DNA of 64,000 nucleotides from Marisediminitalea oceani (GTDB lineage: Bacteria; Pseudomonadota; Gammaproteobacteria; Enterobacterales; Alteromonadaceae), in assembly GCF_003731635.1 (NCBI RefSeq), contig NZ_RCUA01000078.1, positions 106,211 to 170,210 of the forward strand. The letters run 5' to 3'. The notes under the pieces are model-generated. The model searched no databases. It was not told where the DNA came from and saw only the letters and a list, made by a program, of their open reading frames with translations. A program made the translations under genes and the position numbers. Positions 11,412 through 20,423 of the stretch are shown here, in pieces (the first letter of the stretch is position 1; each line of letters begins with the position of its first letter).

Positions 11412-12641
11412 TTAGTGACGGGCTATCATACGTTTGCGTTCAAAGTCGCGGATCTTTTCAACGTACTGCTGTAAGCCCTGTTTGGATAACACACTGCGGC
11501 GACCGTCGAGCACCTGAGCATTAAACTCATCGGCAATCTTACGGGCGGCATTATGCATCATATTAAATACCTGGTGCGGGTCGCCTTCTATTGGCAATAG
11601 CATAAACAGTGAAACGCCGCGTGTTGTGAAAGTTTCCAGGTTATCAATATCAAAATTACCCGGTTTGAACATGTTAGCTAAGCTAAACAGCACCGGGCCT
11701 TTGCCATTAGAATTTACATGGCGATGGAAAATGTCCTGATCGCCAAACTTAAAGCCCAGGGTTAACAGCATCGGAAGTAACGCCGCACCACTGATGGGTG
11801 CATCTTCCGGAGCCCGTACGTTGAGGATCAGCACTTCCGGCTCAACCTGGGTAGCAGGCTGAGCTGCCTGAGCCTCGGCAGCCTTAACCGAGTCATCAAA
11901 ATCAATTTGCATCTGATCTTCATCACCAAAACGCGGTTCCTGGCGCTTGCGGCTGGCCGGGCGGCTACGTTTTTTAGGTGTAGCAGGCGCTGCTTCCGGC
12001 GCTTTTTCAGTTTGATCTTCGGCTGCCGCGGTTTTGGATTCTGGCGGCGCAGGCTGGGTATCCAGAGAAAAGTCGTCCTGCTCGTCATGCGGTGCAGACT
12101 CTGGTTTTGCCTCAGGCTGAGCACTTTCCTCTTCCTTTAACAAGAATGACGGCGGTGCCGGCACTGAATCCGGTAGCTCGACCACGTTATCGTGCTGATA
12201 CTGTGGTTTCGGATTGGTCACTACCGAAGCATAGAGCTGTTCTTTAGGTGCTTCAGCAGGCTTGTTAGCGGGCTCACTTTCAGTGGTATCAGTGTCGTCA
12301 TTATCAGTTGAAGCGGAAGGCTCAACGGTGTCGTCCTTTTCAGTTTCAGTTGAGGTTTCTTCTTTGACGTTGACGGCATCGTACTCTGACTCGTCAGCGT
12401 CGGTTGTCGAATGACGAACCACCCGCACTTCGCCAATGCCGTACTCATCAAACTCGTCAGCAGATTTCAGGTTGCTTTGTTCGTCGTCACGCTCTTCTTC
12501 CTGCCAGCCCTCCGGCTCAATCCGCCGTTGGGGCTTTTTGGCCTGACTGTTTTTGCGGATATTCCATAAGCCATGTGCCAGCACACCAAGGATAAAGAAC
12601 CCACCCAGTAGCAACAATGACAAACGTAATTCTTCTTCCAT
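11412..12641 (-). CDS. zipA: Cell division protein ZipA
   Basis: 409 residues. ZipA tethers FtsZ to the inner membrane during septation. Seen: N-terminal membrane anchor (about 6-24, LRLSLLLLGGFFILGVLAHGLW), a basic patch, a long acidic, Pro/Glu/Ala-rich linker (about 50-265) and the C-terminal FtsZ-binding domain starting near EVLILNVRAPEDAPISG and including FKFGDQDIFHRH. The linker is longer than in E. coli (328 residues in total there), common in Alteromonadales. It lies 21 bases downstream of smc and upstream of ligA, the conserved order. Confidence 0.95.
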   Translation of the reverse strand: MEEELRLSLLLLGGFFILGVLAHGLWNIRKNSQAKKPQRRIEPEGWQEEERDDEQSNLKSADEFDEYGIGEVRVVRHSTTDADESEYDAVNVKEETSTETEKDDTVEPSASTDNDDTDTTESEPANKPAEAPKEQLYASVVTNPKPQYQHDNVVELPDSVPAPPSFLLKEEESAQPEAKPESAPHDEQDDFSLDTQPAPPESKTAAAEDQTEKAPEAAPATPKKRSRPASRKRQEPRFGDEDQMQIDFDDSVKAAEAQAAQPATQVEPEVLILNVRAPEDAPISGAALLPMLLTLGFKFGDQDIFHRHVNSNGKGPVLFSLANMFKPGNFDIDNLETFTTRGVSLFMLLPIEGDPHQVFNMMHNAARKIADEFNAQVLDGRRSVLSKQGLQQYVEKIRDFERKRMIARH

Positions 12642-12662
12642 CGACTTCTTTCGCCTTTAAAT

Positions 12663-15600
12663 TTATGCGTCTACCATGGAGACGGCTTCATCGACATCCA
12701 CGGCTACCATGCGTGATACGCCCGGTTCAGCCATGGTGACACCTGTCAGGTGGCTCGCCATCTCCATCGCAATTTTATTATGTGATATGTATATAAACTG
12801 TACCGATTTCGACATTTCAGAAACCAGGTTACAGAAGCGTCCGACGTTAGCATCATCCAGTGGCGCATCCACTTCATCCAACAGGCAAAATGGCGCCGGA
12901 TTAAGCCTGAAAATTGCAAACACCAATGATAATGCGGTTAAGGCTTTTTCTCCACCGCTAAGCAGATGAATTGTACTATTTTTCTTGCCCGGCGGACGGG
13001 CCATTATGGTCACGCCGGTCTCCAGTAAATCATCATCGGTTAAGGCAAGATAAGCCGAGCCCCCGCCAAATACCTTGGGAAAGAGCATTTTAAGATCTTC
13101 ATTCACCTGCTCAAACGTCTGGCTGAATCGGGAGCGGGTTTCACGATCAATTTTACGTATAGCGTTTTGTAATGTTTCAAGGGCGTCATTAAGGTCGTCA
13201 AATTGCGTGTCCAGGTGTGCCTTGCGTTCTGCCTGAACGTCGTATTCTTCCACTGCCGCCAGGTTAACAGCACCGAGCCGGCTAATGGCCGCGGTAGTCT
13301 GTTCCAGATCCCGTTGCCAGGTGGTCTCGCTGGTTTCGGCCGGCAGGGTTTCCAGTACCGCTTTAAGTGTGACACCAATTTCGCTGAGTTGTTCCAGAAT
13401 GGCCGTGCCCCGCACGCGGTAACCTTCCGCCTCGATTTTCAGGCTGTCGAGCTGCTCCTGCCGTTTGGCAATATCACCAACAATTGCCTGCTGGCCCTGC
13501 ATCGCCTGATTGAGCAACTCTTCTGCATGTTCCAGATCCTGCTGTAAGCTGTAGCGCTGTTCTTCAAGCGCCGCTTTTTCGGCCAACAAATCCTGCAGTT
13601 GCGCAGCTTGTTCGGTTTGTGGTTGATTGAGCGATTGTTGTTCTTGCTCTAACTGGGCGGCGCGCTGCCCGAGACTGGTAAGTTGCTGACTAATCCGCTG
13701 CTGTTGTGAATTTAACGATTGCTGCTTATTACGGCTCTCCTGCAGTTTGAGGGCCATCTGATGCAGTTCACGGGTATTTTGCTCATACTGGCTACGCTGA
13801 CTGCTAAGCTGCTGCTGGAGAGCTTGTTGCTGATCCTGCAGCCGCGCCTGGCGCTCTGCCTGCTCTGCCAACTCCATTTCATAAGTTTCCAGCCCTTCAT
13901 TGAGCATAGCCAGTTCGGTGGCCTCTTCTTCAAGCTGCTCTTGCTGGCGACTCAGCTCATCGTCCAGGCGTTCACGCTTTTGCGCTTCCTGGCGTTGTTG
14001 TTCGCTCAACCAGCTTAAACGCTGAGTCAGTTGCTGGCGCTGATTATTGCGTTCATTCAATCCGCCCTCACTGGCACTCACCTGCTCCCGCGCCCGCTCT
14101 ATATTGTTTTGCGCCTCGCTTTCCTGTTCTTCAAGCGAAGCTAGCTGTGCTTCCTGAGCGGCGATAGTATCGTTGAGTTCCTCGATTTGTTCGGCACGCT
14201 GTAACACGCCCTGCTCGGTATCCTGCTCACCATAGCGAAACCAATCAGGGCCGAACCACTGGCCATCATGGGTAACAATAAGCTCACTGTCACCAGCCTG
14301 TTGGCGCATCGCCAGAGCCTTTTCGGCATCTTCTGCCACCAGTATCTGATTAAACTGATGGGGTACCCATTCATCTTCCAACAAGGCTGCCACACTGCCG
14401 GGTTGTTTATCCCGCGTTAAGGCTGGCTGGCTAAAATACTTAAGGCCTGCGCTTAAATTTGCCTGATTTTCCGTTAGTGTTGCGAGGCTCTCGCCGGTCG
14501 CCAGTTGCGCATCACCAAGCTCACTGAGCACATGTTCAATAATGGCCGCAGCGCCCGGCTTTGGCGTTAACTGCTGCCACAGTGGCACCACACCTTCAGG
14601 TTGCGGCCCCGTGGGACTGGCTGCTTGTTGCAGGGTCTCAAACGCTGCGAGCCGGGATTGATTTTGCTGTAACTCAGCACGCATTGACTGCGTGTGTTGC
14701 CGCGCCTGTTCATAATGGCGCTGGGATTGCTCCAGGGTCTGCCTGGCGCTTTGAACCTTATCCTGCTGTTCAAGGATTTGCTCTGCCAGCATTTCCAGCT
14801 CAAGCTGCAAATCGTCGATGGCCTGCTGATGGTCAGCCTGGGAAAATTCCTGTATTTCGCGCTCCAGCTCACCAATTCGTTGCTGGGTACGCATCTGCAT
14901 CTGCAACAACGACTGCACTTTACTGTGGTGAGAATGCACTTGCTGCTTTAGCTGATGATACTGCTGGTCGGTTTGCTGAAAATCGCGCTGATGCTGATGT
15001 AATGCAGCCTCAGCCTGGTCACGCGTAACCTCTAACTGCTCACAGGCTGCTTGCTGAATCTCGTAACTGGGCTCTAATTCCACAACCAGTGCCGCGTGTT
15101 CTTCAGCCTGTACTGTCAGTAACTCTTGTTCTTCATTCAGGGCCGCTTGTTGGGTCTGAATATCGTCCAGTTCGCTGTCGATTTGCTTGAGACGTTGCTG
15201 ATTATGCAGGGCTGACTGCTCCAGCCGGGAAATCGTGGCACTCACCGTAAATAAATTCTGCTGCAGGTGATCAAGCTTTTGCTTACAGGTTTGCTGCGTG
15301 TCACGGTATTTCTCGATACCGGCCTCATCGCCCCGTTGCCTCGCTCTGAGCGCTTCAATATCGGTATCCAGTTGCTGCTGCGTTTGTTGCAGTTTTTGCA
15401 AATGGTCATCATGTTTGAGCCAGCGAATAGCGGCAAGCTCACTTTTTAACGTACGTTCCTGCGCTTTAAGCGTAGTATAGCGTTTGGCTGCTGCTGCCTG
15501 ACGCTGTAACTTTTCAAGCTGCCTGCCAAGCTCTCCGCGCACATCTTCCAGACGTTCGAGGTTATCCTGGGTATGGCGAATACGGTTTTCCGTTTCCCGC

Positions 15601-16130
15601 CTACGCTCCTTATATTTAGAGATACCAGCCGCTTCTTCGATGAACACCCGCAATTCCTGGGGCTTCGACTCGATTAGCCGGGATATCATGCCCTGCTCGA
15701 TAATGGCGTAACTGCGCGGGCCCAATCCCGTCCCTAAAAACAGATCGGTGACATCGCGGCGACGGCATTTACTGCCATTTAAAAAATATGTGGAGATGGC
15801 GTCACGGGTAACAACGCGCTTAATCGACAATTCGTTATATTTGGCATATTCACCGGCGATCCGGCCACTGGAGTTATCAAACACCAGCTCAACACTGCAC
15901 TGCCCTACGGGCTTACGGGCCGACGAACCGTTAAATATTACGTCGGTCATGGCATCACCACGCAGGTTTTTGGCTGAGCTTTCCCCCAGCACCCAGCGCA
16001 CCGCATCAATTACGTTAGACTTACCACAACCATTCGGGCCTACAATGGCTGTCATATCGCCGGGAAAGGGGATCGTGGTGGGATCAACGAAGGATTTAAA
16101 ACCGGCCAGGCGGATTTTCTTAAGACGCAC
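12663..16130 (-). CDS. smc: Chromosome segregation ATPase SMC
   Basis: 1155 residues. SMC compacts and segregates chromosomes together with ScpA and ScpB. Seen: Walker A GPNGCGKS (31-38), long coiled coil, hinge region (about 500-650), second coiled coil rich in glutamine, then the C-terminal head with signature LSGGEKAL and Walker B CLLDEVDAPLDD. The glutamine-rich coils are typical of gammaproteobacterial SMC of this cluster. The organism therefore uses SMC-ScpAB type condensin here; MukBEF is not seen in this window. The gene heads the smc-zipA-ligA series; its promoter must lie in the 267-base gap shared with the divergent cysZ. Confidence 0.97.
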   Translation of the reverse strand: MRLKKIRLAGFKSFVDPTTIPFPGDMTAIVGPNGCGKSNVIDAVRWVLGESSAKNLRGDAMTDVIFNGSSARKPVGQCSVELVFDNSSGRIAGEYAKYNELSIKRVVTRDAISTYFLNGSKCRRRDVTDLFLGTGLGPRSYAIIEQGMISRLIESKPQELRVFIEEAAGISKYKERRRETENRIRHTQDNLERLEDVRGELGRQLEKLQRQAAAAKRYTTLKAQERTLKSELAAIRWLKHDDHLQKLQQTQQQLDTDIEALRARQRGDEAGIEKYRDTQQTCKQKLDHLQQNLFTVSATISRLEQSALHNQQRLKQIDSELDDIQTQQAALNEEQELLTVQAEEHAALVVELEPSYEIQQAACEQLEVTRDQAEAALHQHQRDFQQTDQQYHQLKQQVHSHHSKVQSLLQMQMRTQQRIGELEREIQEFSQADHQQAIDDLQLELEMLAEQILEQQDKVQSARQTLEQSQRHYEQARQHTQSMRAELQQNQSRLAAFETLQQAASPTGPQPEGVVPLWQQLTPKPGAAAIIEHVLSELGDAQLATGESLATLTENQANLSAGLKYFSQPALTRDKQPGSVAALLEDEWVPHQFNQILVAEDAEKALAMRQQAGDSELIVTHDGQWFGPDWFRYGEQDTEQGVLQRAEQIEELNDTIAAQEAQLASLEEQESEAQNNIERAREQVSASEGGLNERNNQRQQLTQRLSWLSEQQRQEAQKRERLDDELSRQQEQLEEEATELAMLNEGLETYEMELAEQAERQARLQDQQQALQQQLSSQRSQYEQNTRELHQMALKLQESRNKQQSLNSQQQRISQQLTSLGQRAAQLEQEQQSLNQPQTEQAAQLQDLLAEKAALEEQRYSLQQDLEHAEELLNQAMQGQQAIVGDIAKRQEQLDSLKIEAEGYRVRGTAILEQLSEIGVTLKAVLETLPAETSETTWQRDLEQTTAAISRLGAVNLAAVEEYDVQAERKAHLDTQFDDLNDALETLQNAIRKIDRETRSRFSQTFEQVNEDLKMLFPKVFGGGSAYLALTDDDLLETGVTIMARPPGKKNSTIHLLSGGEKALTALSLVFAIFRLNPAPFCLLDEVDAPLDDANVGRFCNLVSEMSKSVQFIYISHNKIAMEMASHLTGVTMAEPGVSRMVAVDVDEAVSMVDA

Positions 16131-16397
16131 AACACCACCACTCTGTTAAAAGAGCGTTATTGATAGCGATACCCGCTGATCCTGTCGATAGCGTTGAACC
16201 GGGAATTCTCAATATGCGCACGCGTTGTTGTGGTTGTTATTATAAGTTGAATGTAACAAAGTTCATGAACTGTAACAATTATGAATTCACAGTGAGATCC
16301 CGGAGTTTTATACTGTGGGTGTTTGAAAGTATGTCATTTTTTATCACCCCCTTTTCAGATAATGACATTTTCTTTTCACCAGACAGCAGGAGTTTTA

Positions 16398-17144
16398 ATG
16401 GCACAACGCAGCGGTATCGGTTATTTCGGGCAAGGGTTTGATTTAATTACCACAAAAGGCTTAAAGCGCTTTGTGTTTATTCCTTTGATGATCAATCTGG
16501 TGCTATTTTCAGTGGCCTTTTATTTTCTGCTCGGCGAAATTCAGACCGGTGTGGACTACCTCATCGGGTTTATTCCTGACTGGCTGGGCTGGTTGAAGAC
16601 GTCCATCACTTTTTTACTCTGGCCGTTGGCGGTGATAAGTATTTTACTCAGCTTTGCACTGATGTTTGGTACCCTGGCCAACTGGATAGCCGCCCCTTTT
16701 AACGGCTTGCTGGCCGAAAAAGTGGAACGCCATCTTACCGGACAATCACTCGGCGATGACGGCGTAATGGCCATCATTAAAGATATTCCCCGTACGCTGG
16801 GCCGGGAGATCACCAAACTGGTGTATTACCTGCCCCGCGCCATCGGCTTTTTACTGTTATTTTTCTTTCTGCCGGTGATTGGCCAGATATTGTGGTTTTT
16901 ATTCGGCGCCTGGATGATGGCCATTCAGTATTGCGACTACCCTTTTGATAACCACAAAGTGCCGTTTGGCGAAATGCGCCAAAGGCTGGGCGATCGCAAG
17001 GGCCTCAGCTACTCGTTTGGGATTGCCGTAAACGTGATGGCGATGATACCGATTGTGAATTTTCTGGTGATGCCGGTGGCAATCTGCGGTGCCACTGCCA
17101 TGTGGGTCAACGAATATCGCTCAGACGTCCTCAGTCGGCGCTGA
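16398..17144 (+). CDS. cysZ: Sulfate transporter CysZ
   Basis: 248 residues. CysZ brings sulfate into the cell for cysteine synthesis. Start chosen at 16398 because AGGAG stands 7 bases upstream; a longer reading from 16323 would add 25 unlikely residues. The N-terminus (MAQRSGIGYFGQGFDLI) and four hydrophobic helices with the central APFNGLLAEKVER motif are characteristic of the EI24/CysZ family. No cysK is adjacent here. The last 14 bases overlap the convergent metallopeptidase-like gene. Confidence 0.93.
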   Translation: MAQRSGIGYFGQGFDLITTKGLKRFVFIPLMINLVLFSVAFYFLLGEIQTGVDYLIGFIPDWLGWLKTSITFLLWPLAVISILLSFALMFGTLANWIAAPFNGLLAEKVERHLTGQSLGDDGVMAIIKDIPRTLGREITKLVYYLPRAIGFLLLFFFLPVIGQILWFLFGAWMMAIQYCDYPFDNHKVPFGEMRQRLGDRKGLSYSFGIAVNVMAMIPIVNFLVMPVAICGATAMWVNEYRSDVLSRR

Positions 17145-18621
17145 TATTTTCTGTCGTAGCATCTGCCGCCGGGTCGGTTGTTAAACCGGTCCGCTGCTGG
17201 CGGAATACATCCAGCCAGTAAGACGCTTTCTGAGTATTGCCTGCCTGCTCATAATGCTGAAACAGATTCATGGCGATAGGACGCTGTGCCCTGGGGTTGT
17301 TCAGTAATGAATTCCAGATCGATAGGTAGATAGGCGGAATATATTTAGCGTCGTGATTTTCCATAAAGGTGATCCGATCGCTGGGTTTAAAGCTCGCTAC
17401 CCCAATGTTATTACAGGTACGCGACGGATAAAGGGTGACCGGGAACTCGATAGACTGCCAATATTCAATGTTACTCAGCGGGGCATAAGTCAGCGCGCCC
17501 AAAAACACCAGATTAGGCGCCGATTGGCGGGCGCAGTACTCTTTAGCAAAACTGCGTGTTAACGGATACTCGTCAACAAACCCGACGAAGTGCGCCAGCT
17601 CGTGAACAAATACGCTGTAGGTATCGCCAACATCGAGATACATCACGCCATTATTCACATTCGCCTTGCCCGATTTGGCGAGTACCACCGCATGGGTAAA
17701 GCCGCGTTGCCTGACTACCGGCTCAAGCGCTTCAATGTTACAACCGAGGCGTCCCTGGCCCTGCCAGTTTGCATCACATTTCAGTGACTCGCGGGCCAGC
17801 CAAATTGGCTTGTTAACGCACAAGGGTAAGGATTTAAGCCGTTTATCAGCTAAAAACTGCTGGTAAATACGATTCGCCTGCACCATCTCCGCCAGACCGG
17901 TAGCAAAAGGCTGGATTTGCTGCCGGCATTGCGGTGAATTACCACTGGCGGGCTTAGCCGACAAGCCAGCGATTGACTCAGGCTGGTACTGTTGCAGCAC
18001 GGCTAACACATTCTCGGCCTGCTCGTGTTGTTGCTCTGCCGCCTGCTTAAATAATTCGTACCCTTCGTCTTCGCGGCCCTGCTGCCAGCGAATATAAGCC
18101 AGCTGAAATGCGCTCTGACTGTCCCGGCTAGCGGTTTTTTGCAGCCAGGGCTCGGCTTCACTTTGTTGTTCGTGTAGCAGATACCAGTCAGCAAGGGCTG
18201 TTTGCGCCACAAAATAATCCTGCTCAGCAGCTGCTTTTAACCAGGTTTCACGATGAGCAAAATCATCCCGTGTGAGGGCATATTCGTATTGTGCTTCGGC
18301 CACCCCGCCGCGCGCCGCCAGACGCACCAGTCGCTGAGTGATCCTCGGATTGTCCTCTATTCTGGACAGTGTCAGTGCTGCCGGGGAATAACCGGACTTA
18401 ATAAGCATTTCCAACCAGTACTGGTTGCGGTTCGCCTCAGCAAATTCAAGCAGACGCTGCTTAGCCGCCAGACTATTTTGCTGCACAGCTACCCATAACA
18501 GCGGCGCAGGCTTATCGGCCTGCTCGGCGTTATTGAGCAATTGGGAGGGCAAATGACCGCTGTCTGCGGCGATGGTTAATGAAGTAAACACCGCCAGACA
18601 GGTTGCTCTGAAGAACATCAT
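17131..18621 (-). CDS. Exported helical-repeat protein with HExxH metallopeptidase motif
   Basis: 496 residues, not matched to a named protein. Seen: a likely signal peptide (residues 1-19, ending TIAAD), an N-terminal half of Sel1/TPR-like helices (about 35-215, for example AEAQYEYAL and SAFQLAYIRWQQG), and a C-terminal domain with VFVHELAHFVGFVDEY. The HELAH motif (340-344) followed by GFVDEY is a zinc-peptidase signature; cysteines at 232, 268, 282 and 294 could make disulfides in the periplasm. It starts 3 bases after the nlpI stop, so the two are translationally linked. NlpI in E. coli hands cell-wall hydrolases to a protease; a similar partnership is a tempting inference. Substrate unknown. 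Confidence 0.7.
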   Translation of the reverse strand: MMFFRATCLAVFTSLTIAADSGHLPSQLLNNAEQADKPAPLLWVAVQQNSLAAKQRLLEFAEANRNQYWLEMLIKSGYSPAALTLSRIEDNPRITQRLVRLAARGGVAEAQYEYALTRDDFAHRETWLKAAAEQDYFVAQTALADWYLLHEQQSEAEPWLQKTASRDSQSAFQLAYIRWQQGREDEGYELFKQAAEQQHEQAENVLAVLQQYQPESIAGLSAKPASGNSPQCRQQIQPFATGLAEMVQANRIYQQFLADKRLKSLPLCVNKPIWLARESLKCDANWQGQGRLGCNIEALEPVVRQRGFTHAVVLAKSGKANVNNGVMYLDVGDTYSVFVHELAHFVGFVDEYPLTRSFAKEYCARQSAPNLVFLGALTYAPLSNIEYWQSIEFPVTLYPSRTCNNIGVASFKPSDRITFMENHDAKYIPPIYLSIWNSLLNNPRAQRPIAMNLFQHYEQAGNTQKASYWLDVFRQQRTGLTTDPAADATTENISAD

Positions 18622-18624
18622 GAC

Positions 18625-19503
18625 TTAGTCGGTAACCGTGTTTTGCCTCAAGCGTTGCAGCTCCAAGCGGGCATAACGGTGTTCAACGTACTCATACACA
18701 TTGGTGCTGAGGGCAAACTTAAAATAATTGGAAGCCACGCCAGGCTGGTTGTTTTCCTCGTGGTACTTACCCAGATAAAAGTAAGCTTCACACAACCTGT
18801 CGGTCAGTTCTTTCTCACTGGTAATGCCGTTTAACAGGGAGTCGAGCAATTGTTTTTCGGTTTGCTGACCCAAAAACAAATCTACCAGACCGGTAGCCCA
18901 ATGGCTGTCGGGCAGGTTTTCCCGGCGCTGACTGAGTTGTTGCTGAGCCGTTTGCGGCGCGTACTCTGACTCTGCAAAATAGGCCCATAACACCCGGAAG
19001 GGATCATCAGGCGCTTTGTTAGCAAAGGTCGCTAAATCAGACACGGCTAAATCGGCCCGGCCGCCGTAATATAACGCAATACCGCGGTTTAAAAAGGCGA
19101 AATCATAGCCCGGATCGATATCCAGGGTTGAATCAAAGGCTTCATAGGCGCGACTAAACTCTTCCTGCTGTACCATGTGTACACCGAGTGAGTTGTACGC
19201 TTCAGCCATATCCGGTTTAAAGTTAATTGCCCGGTTATAATCAAATTGCGCCAGTCCACCCAGGCCTACGCTGTCGTATAACATGCCACGCTGGAAATGT
19301 AACTGGGCTTTATCTTCGTCGGTTAGCTCGGCATTGGAGAGGATTTGGCCGAATCGGGCGATAGCCACCTGCGAACGAATACTCAGGGGAGCAGGTTCCG
19401 GCACTAACAGGTTCCCCATTTCGGTTTGCTGTTGTTTTGGTGCAGTTTGTGCGCAACCGGTAACCACTAAAACAAAAAAGATAAGACTCAATCGACTAAG
19501 CAT
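18625..19503 (-). CDS. nlpI: NlpI-type TPR lipoprotein
   Basis: 292 residues, close to E. coli NlpI (294). Lipoprotein signal with lipobox VVTGC (Cys 17), so it is lipid-anchored, then TPR helices including AEAYNSLGVHMVQQ and AFLNRGIALYYGGR, which are hallmark NlpI stretches. In E. coli NlpI is an outer-membrane adaptor that delivers the endopeptidase MepS to the protease Prc and scaffolds cell-wall machinery. It lies near pnp, as it does in many relatives, but with cdd and a DUF1244 gene in between. Operon with the downstream metallopeptidase-like gene (3-base gap). Confidence 0.9.
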   Translation of the reverse strand: MLSRLSLIFFVLVVTGCAQTAPKQQQTEMGNLLVPEPAPLSIRSQVAIARFGQILSNAELTDEDKAQLHFQRGMLYDSVGLGGLAQFDYNRAINFKPDMAEAYNSLGVHMVQQEEFSRAYEAFDSTLDIDPGYDFAFLNRGIALYYGGRADLAVSDLATFANKAPDDPFRVLWAYFAESEYAPQTAQQQLSQRRENLPDSHWATGLVDLFLGQQTEKQLLDSLLNGITSEKELTDRLCEAYFYLGKYHEENNQPGVASNYFKFALSTNVYEYVEHRYARLELQRLRQNTVTD

Positions 19504-19643
19504 GGTAAATATAATTCTTTCCTATTCGCCGCGTTTGATACAACTATAACAGAAGTCAGACGCTAACACGTATTGATGAGTGAGACTATATCAGTTCTCA
19601 CCGGATAGTAGACAAAAATAACGACAGTTAAGGAAGCAGTAAA

Positions 19644-20045
19644 TTGTTACAACAGTTAAAAGATGCCGCACTAAAGGCCCAGAAAAACGCCTACGCCCCC
19701 TACTCTAAGTTTCGGGTTGGCGCGGCTATCGTCGCCGAGGACGGCAATGTATATTACGGCTGCAACGTTGAAAACGCCGCGTTCCCACAAGGACAGTGCG
19801 CCGAAGCCTCGGCCATCGGTACTATGATCACCGCTGGCGCCACACAGATTAAACAAATTCTGGTAGCCAGTCCCAATGATGATTATTGCTATCCCTGCGG
19901 TGGCTGTCGCCAGAAAATCGCCGAGTTTGCCAGTGCAGATACACCAGTGTTTATGCTTACCGCTAGTGGCGAATGCACCGAAACCACCGTCAGTGAACTG
20001 CTCCCCCACACTTATAGTTTGCCGGAGGAGCAAAACCGCGGTTAA
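19644..20045 (+). CDS. cdd: Cytidine deaminase (short tetrameric type)
   Basis: 133 residues. Converts cytidine and deoxycytidine to uridine forms in pyrimidine salvage. Start is TTG at 19644 with AAGGAAG placed about 7 bases upstream. Zinc site complete: Cys52-Ala-Glu54 in QCAEAS and Cys85/Cys88 in PCGGC. The short length marks the tetrameric type found in Bacillus, not the 294-residue dimeric E. coli enzyme. It interrupts the usual pnp-nlpI neighbourhood in the opposite orientation and overlaps the next gene's end by 4 bases. Confidence 0.95.
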   Translation: MLQQLKDAALKAQKNAYAPYSKFRVGAAIVAEDGNVYYGCNVENAAFPQGQCAEASAIGTMITAGATQIKQILVASPNDDYCYPCGGCRQKIAEFASADTPVFMLTASGECTETTVSELLPHTYSLPEEQNRG

Positions 20046-20344
20046 GCCTTTTTGGCTTCCTGCTTGGCATTAAAAGCTGCCAGCTGCTCTTCTGTGGCGG
20101 GCAGCTGGTGTTTTTCCTTCCACTCGCTGTAAGGCATTTTATAAACCACGCGTCTGGCTTCATCATAATCCACCTCTTCGCCGCGCTCTTCGGCGGCTTT
20201 GCTGTACCATTTAGCCAGACAGTTACGACAAAAGTCAGCCAGAATCATCAGTTCGATATTCTGCACGTCTTTATGTTCATCCAGATGAGTGATTAAGCGG
20301 CGGAATACCGCTGCTTCGATTTCAGTTTGTACGGATTTATCCAT
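20042..20344 (-). CDS. DUF1244 family protein
   Basis: 100 residues from an ATG at 20344 chosen because AAGGAAA stands 6 bases upstream; the longer reading to 20374 enters the pnp terminator. The stretch LADFCRNCLAKWY and GEEVDYDEAR..YKMPYSEWK identifies DUF1244, a small all-helical cytosolic family of unknown function, found as dimers in structural genomics. Two close cysteines (FCRNC) could bind metal. It lies downstream of the pnp terminator and is convergent with cdd. Confidence 0.85.
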   Translation of the reverse strand: MDKSVQTEIEAAVFRRLITHLDEHKDVQNIELMILADFCRNCLAKWYSKAAEERGEEVDYDEARRVVYKMPYSEWKEKHQLPATEEQLAAFNAKQEAKKA

Positions 20345-20375
20345 GTTACTTTTCCTTAAGGCCTGTTCATGCATG

Positions 20376-20398
20376 AAAAAAGGGGCTTATAGCCCCTT
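20376..20398 (-). terminator. Rho-independent terminator after pnp
   Basis: A 7-bp stem (AGGGGCT / AGCCCCT) with a 3-base loop at 20381-20397, followed on the minus strand by a run of six T. It begins about 25 bases after the pnp stop codon and just upstream of the DUF1244 start, so it separates the two genes. Confidence 0.85.
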
Positions 20399-20423
20399 TA
20401 TACATACGAATATCGCTTTGAGA

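Noticed and set aside
13103..15480. Several ORFs antisense to or out of frame with smc
   Set aside because: All are shadows of the glutamine-rich coiled-coil coding sequence.
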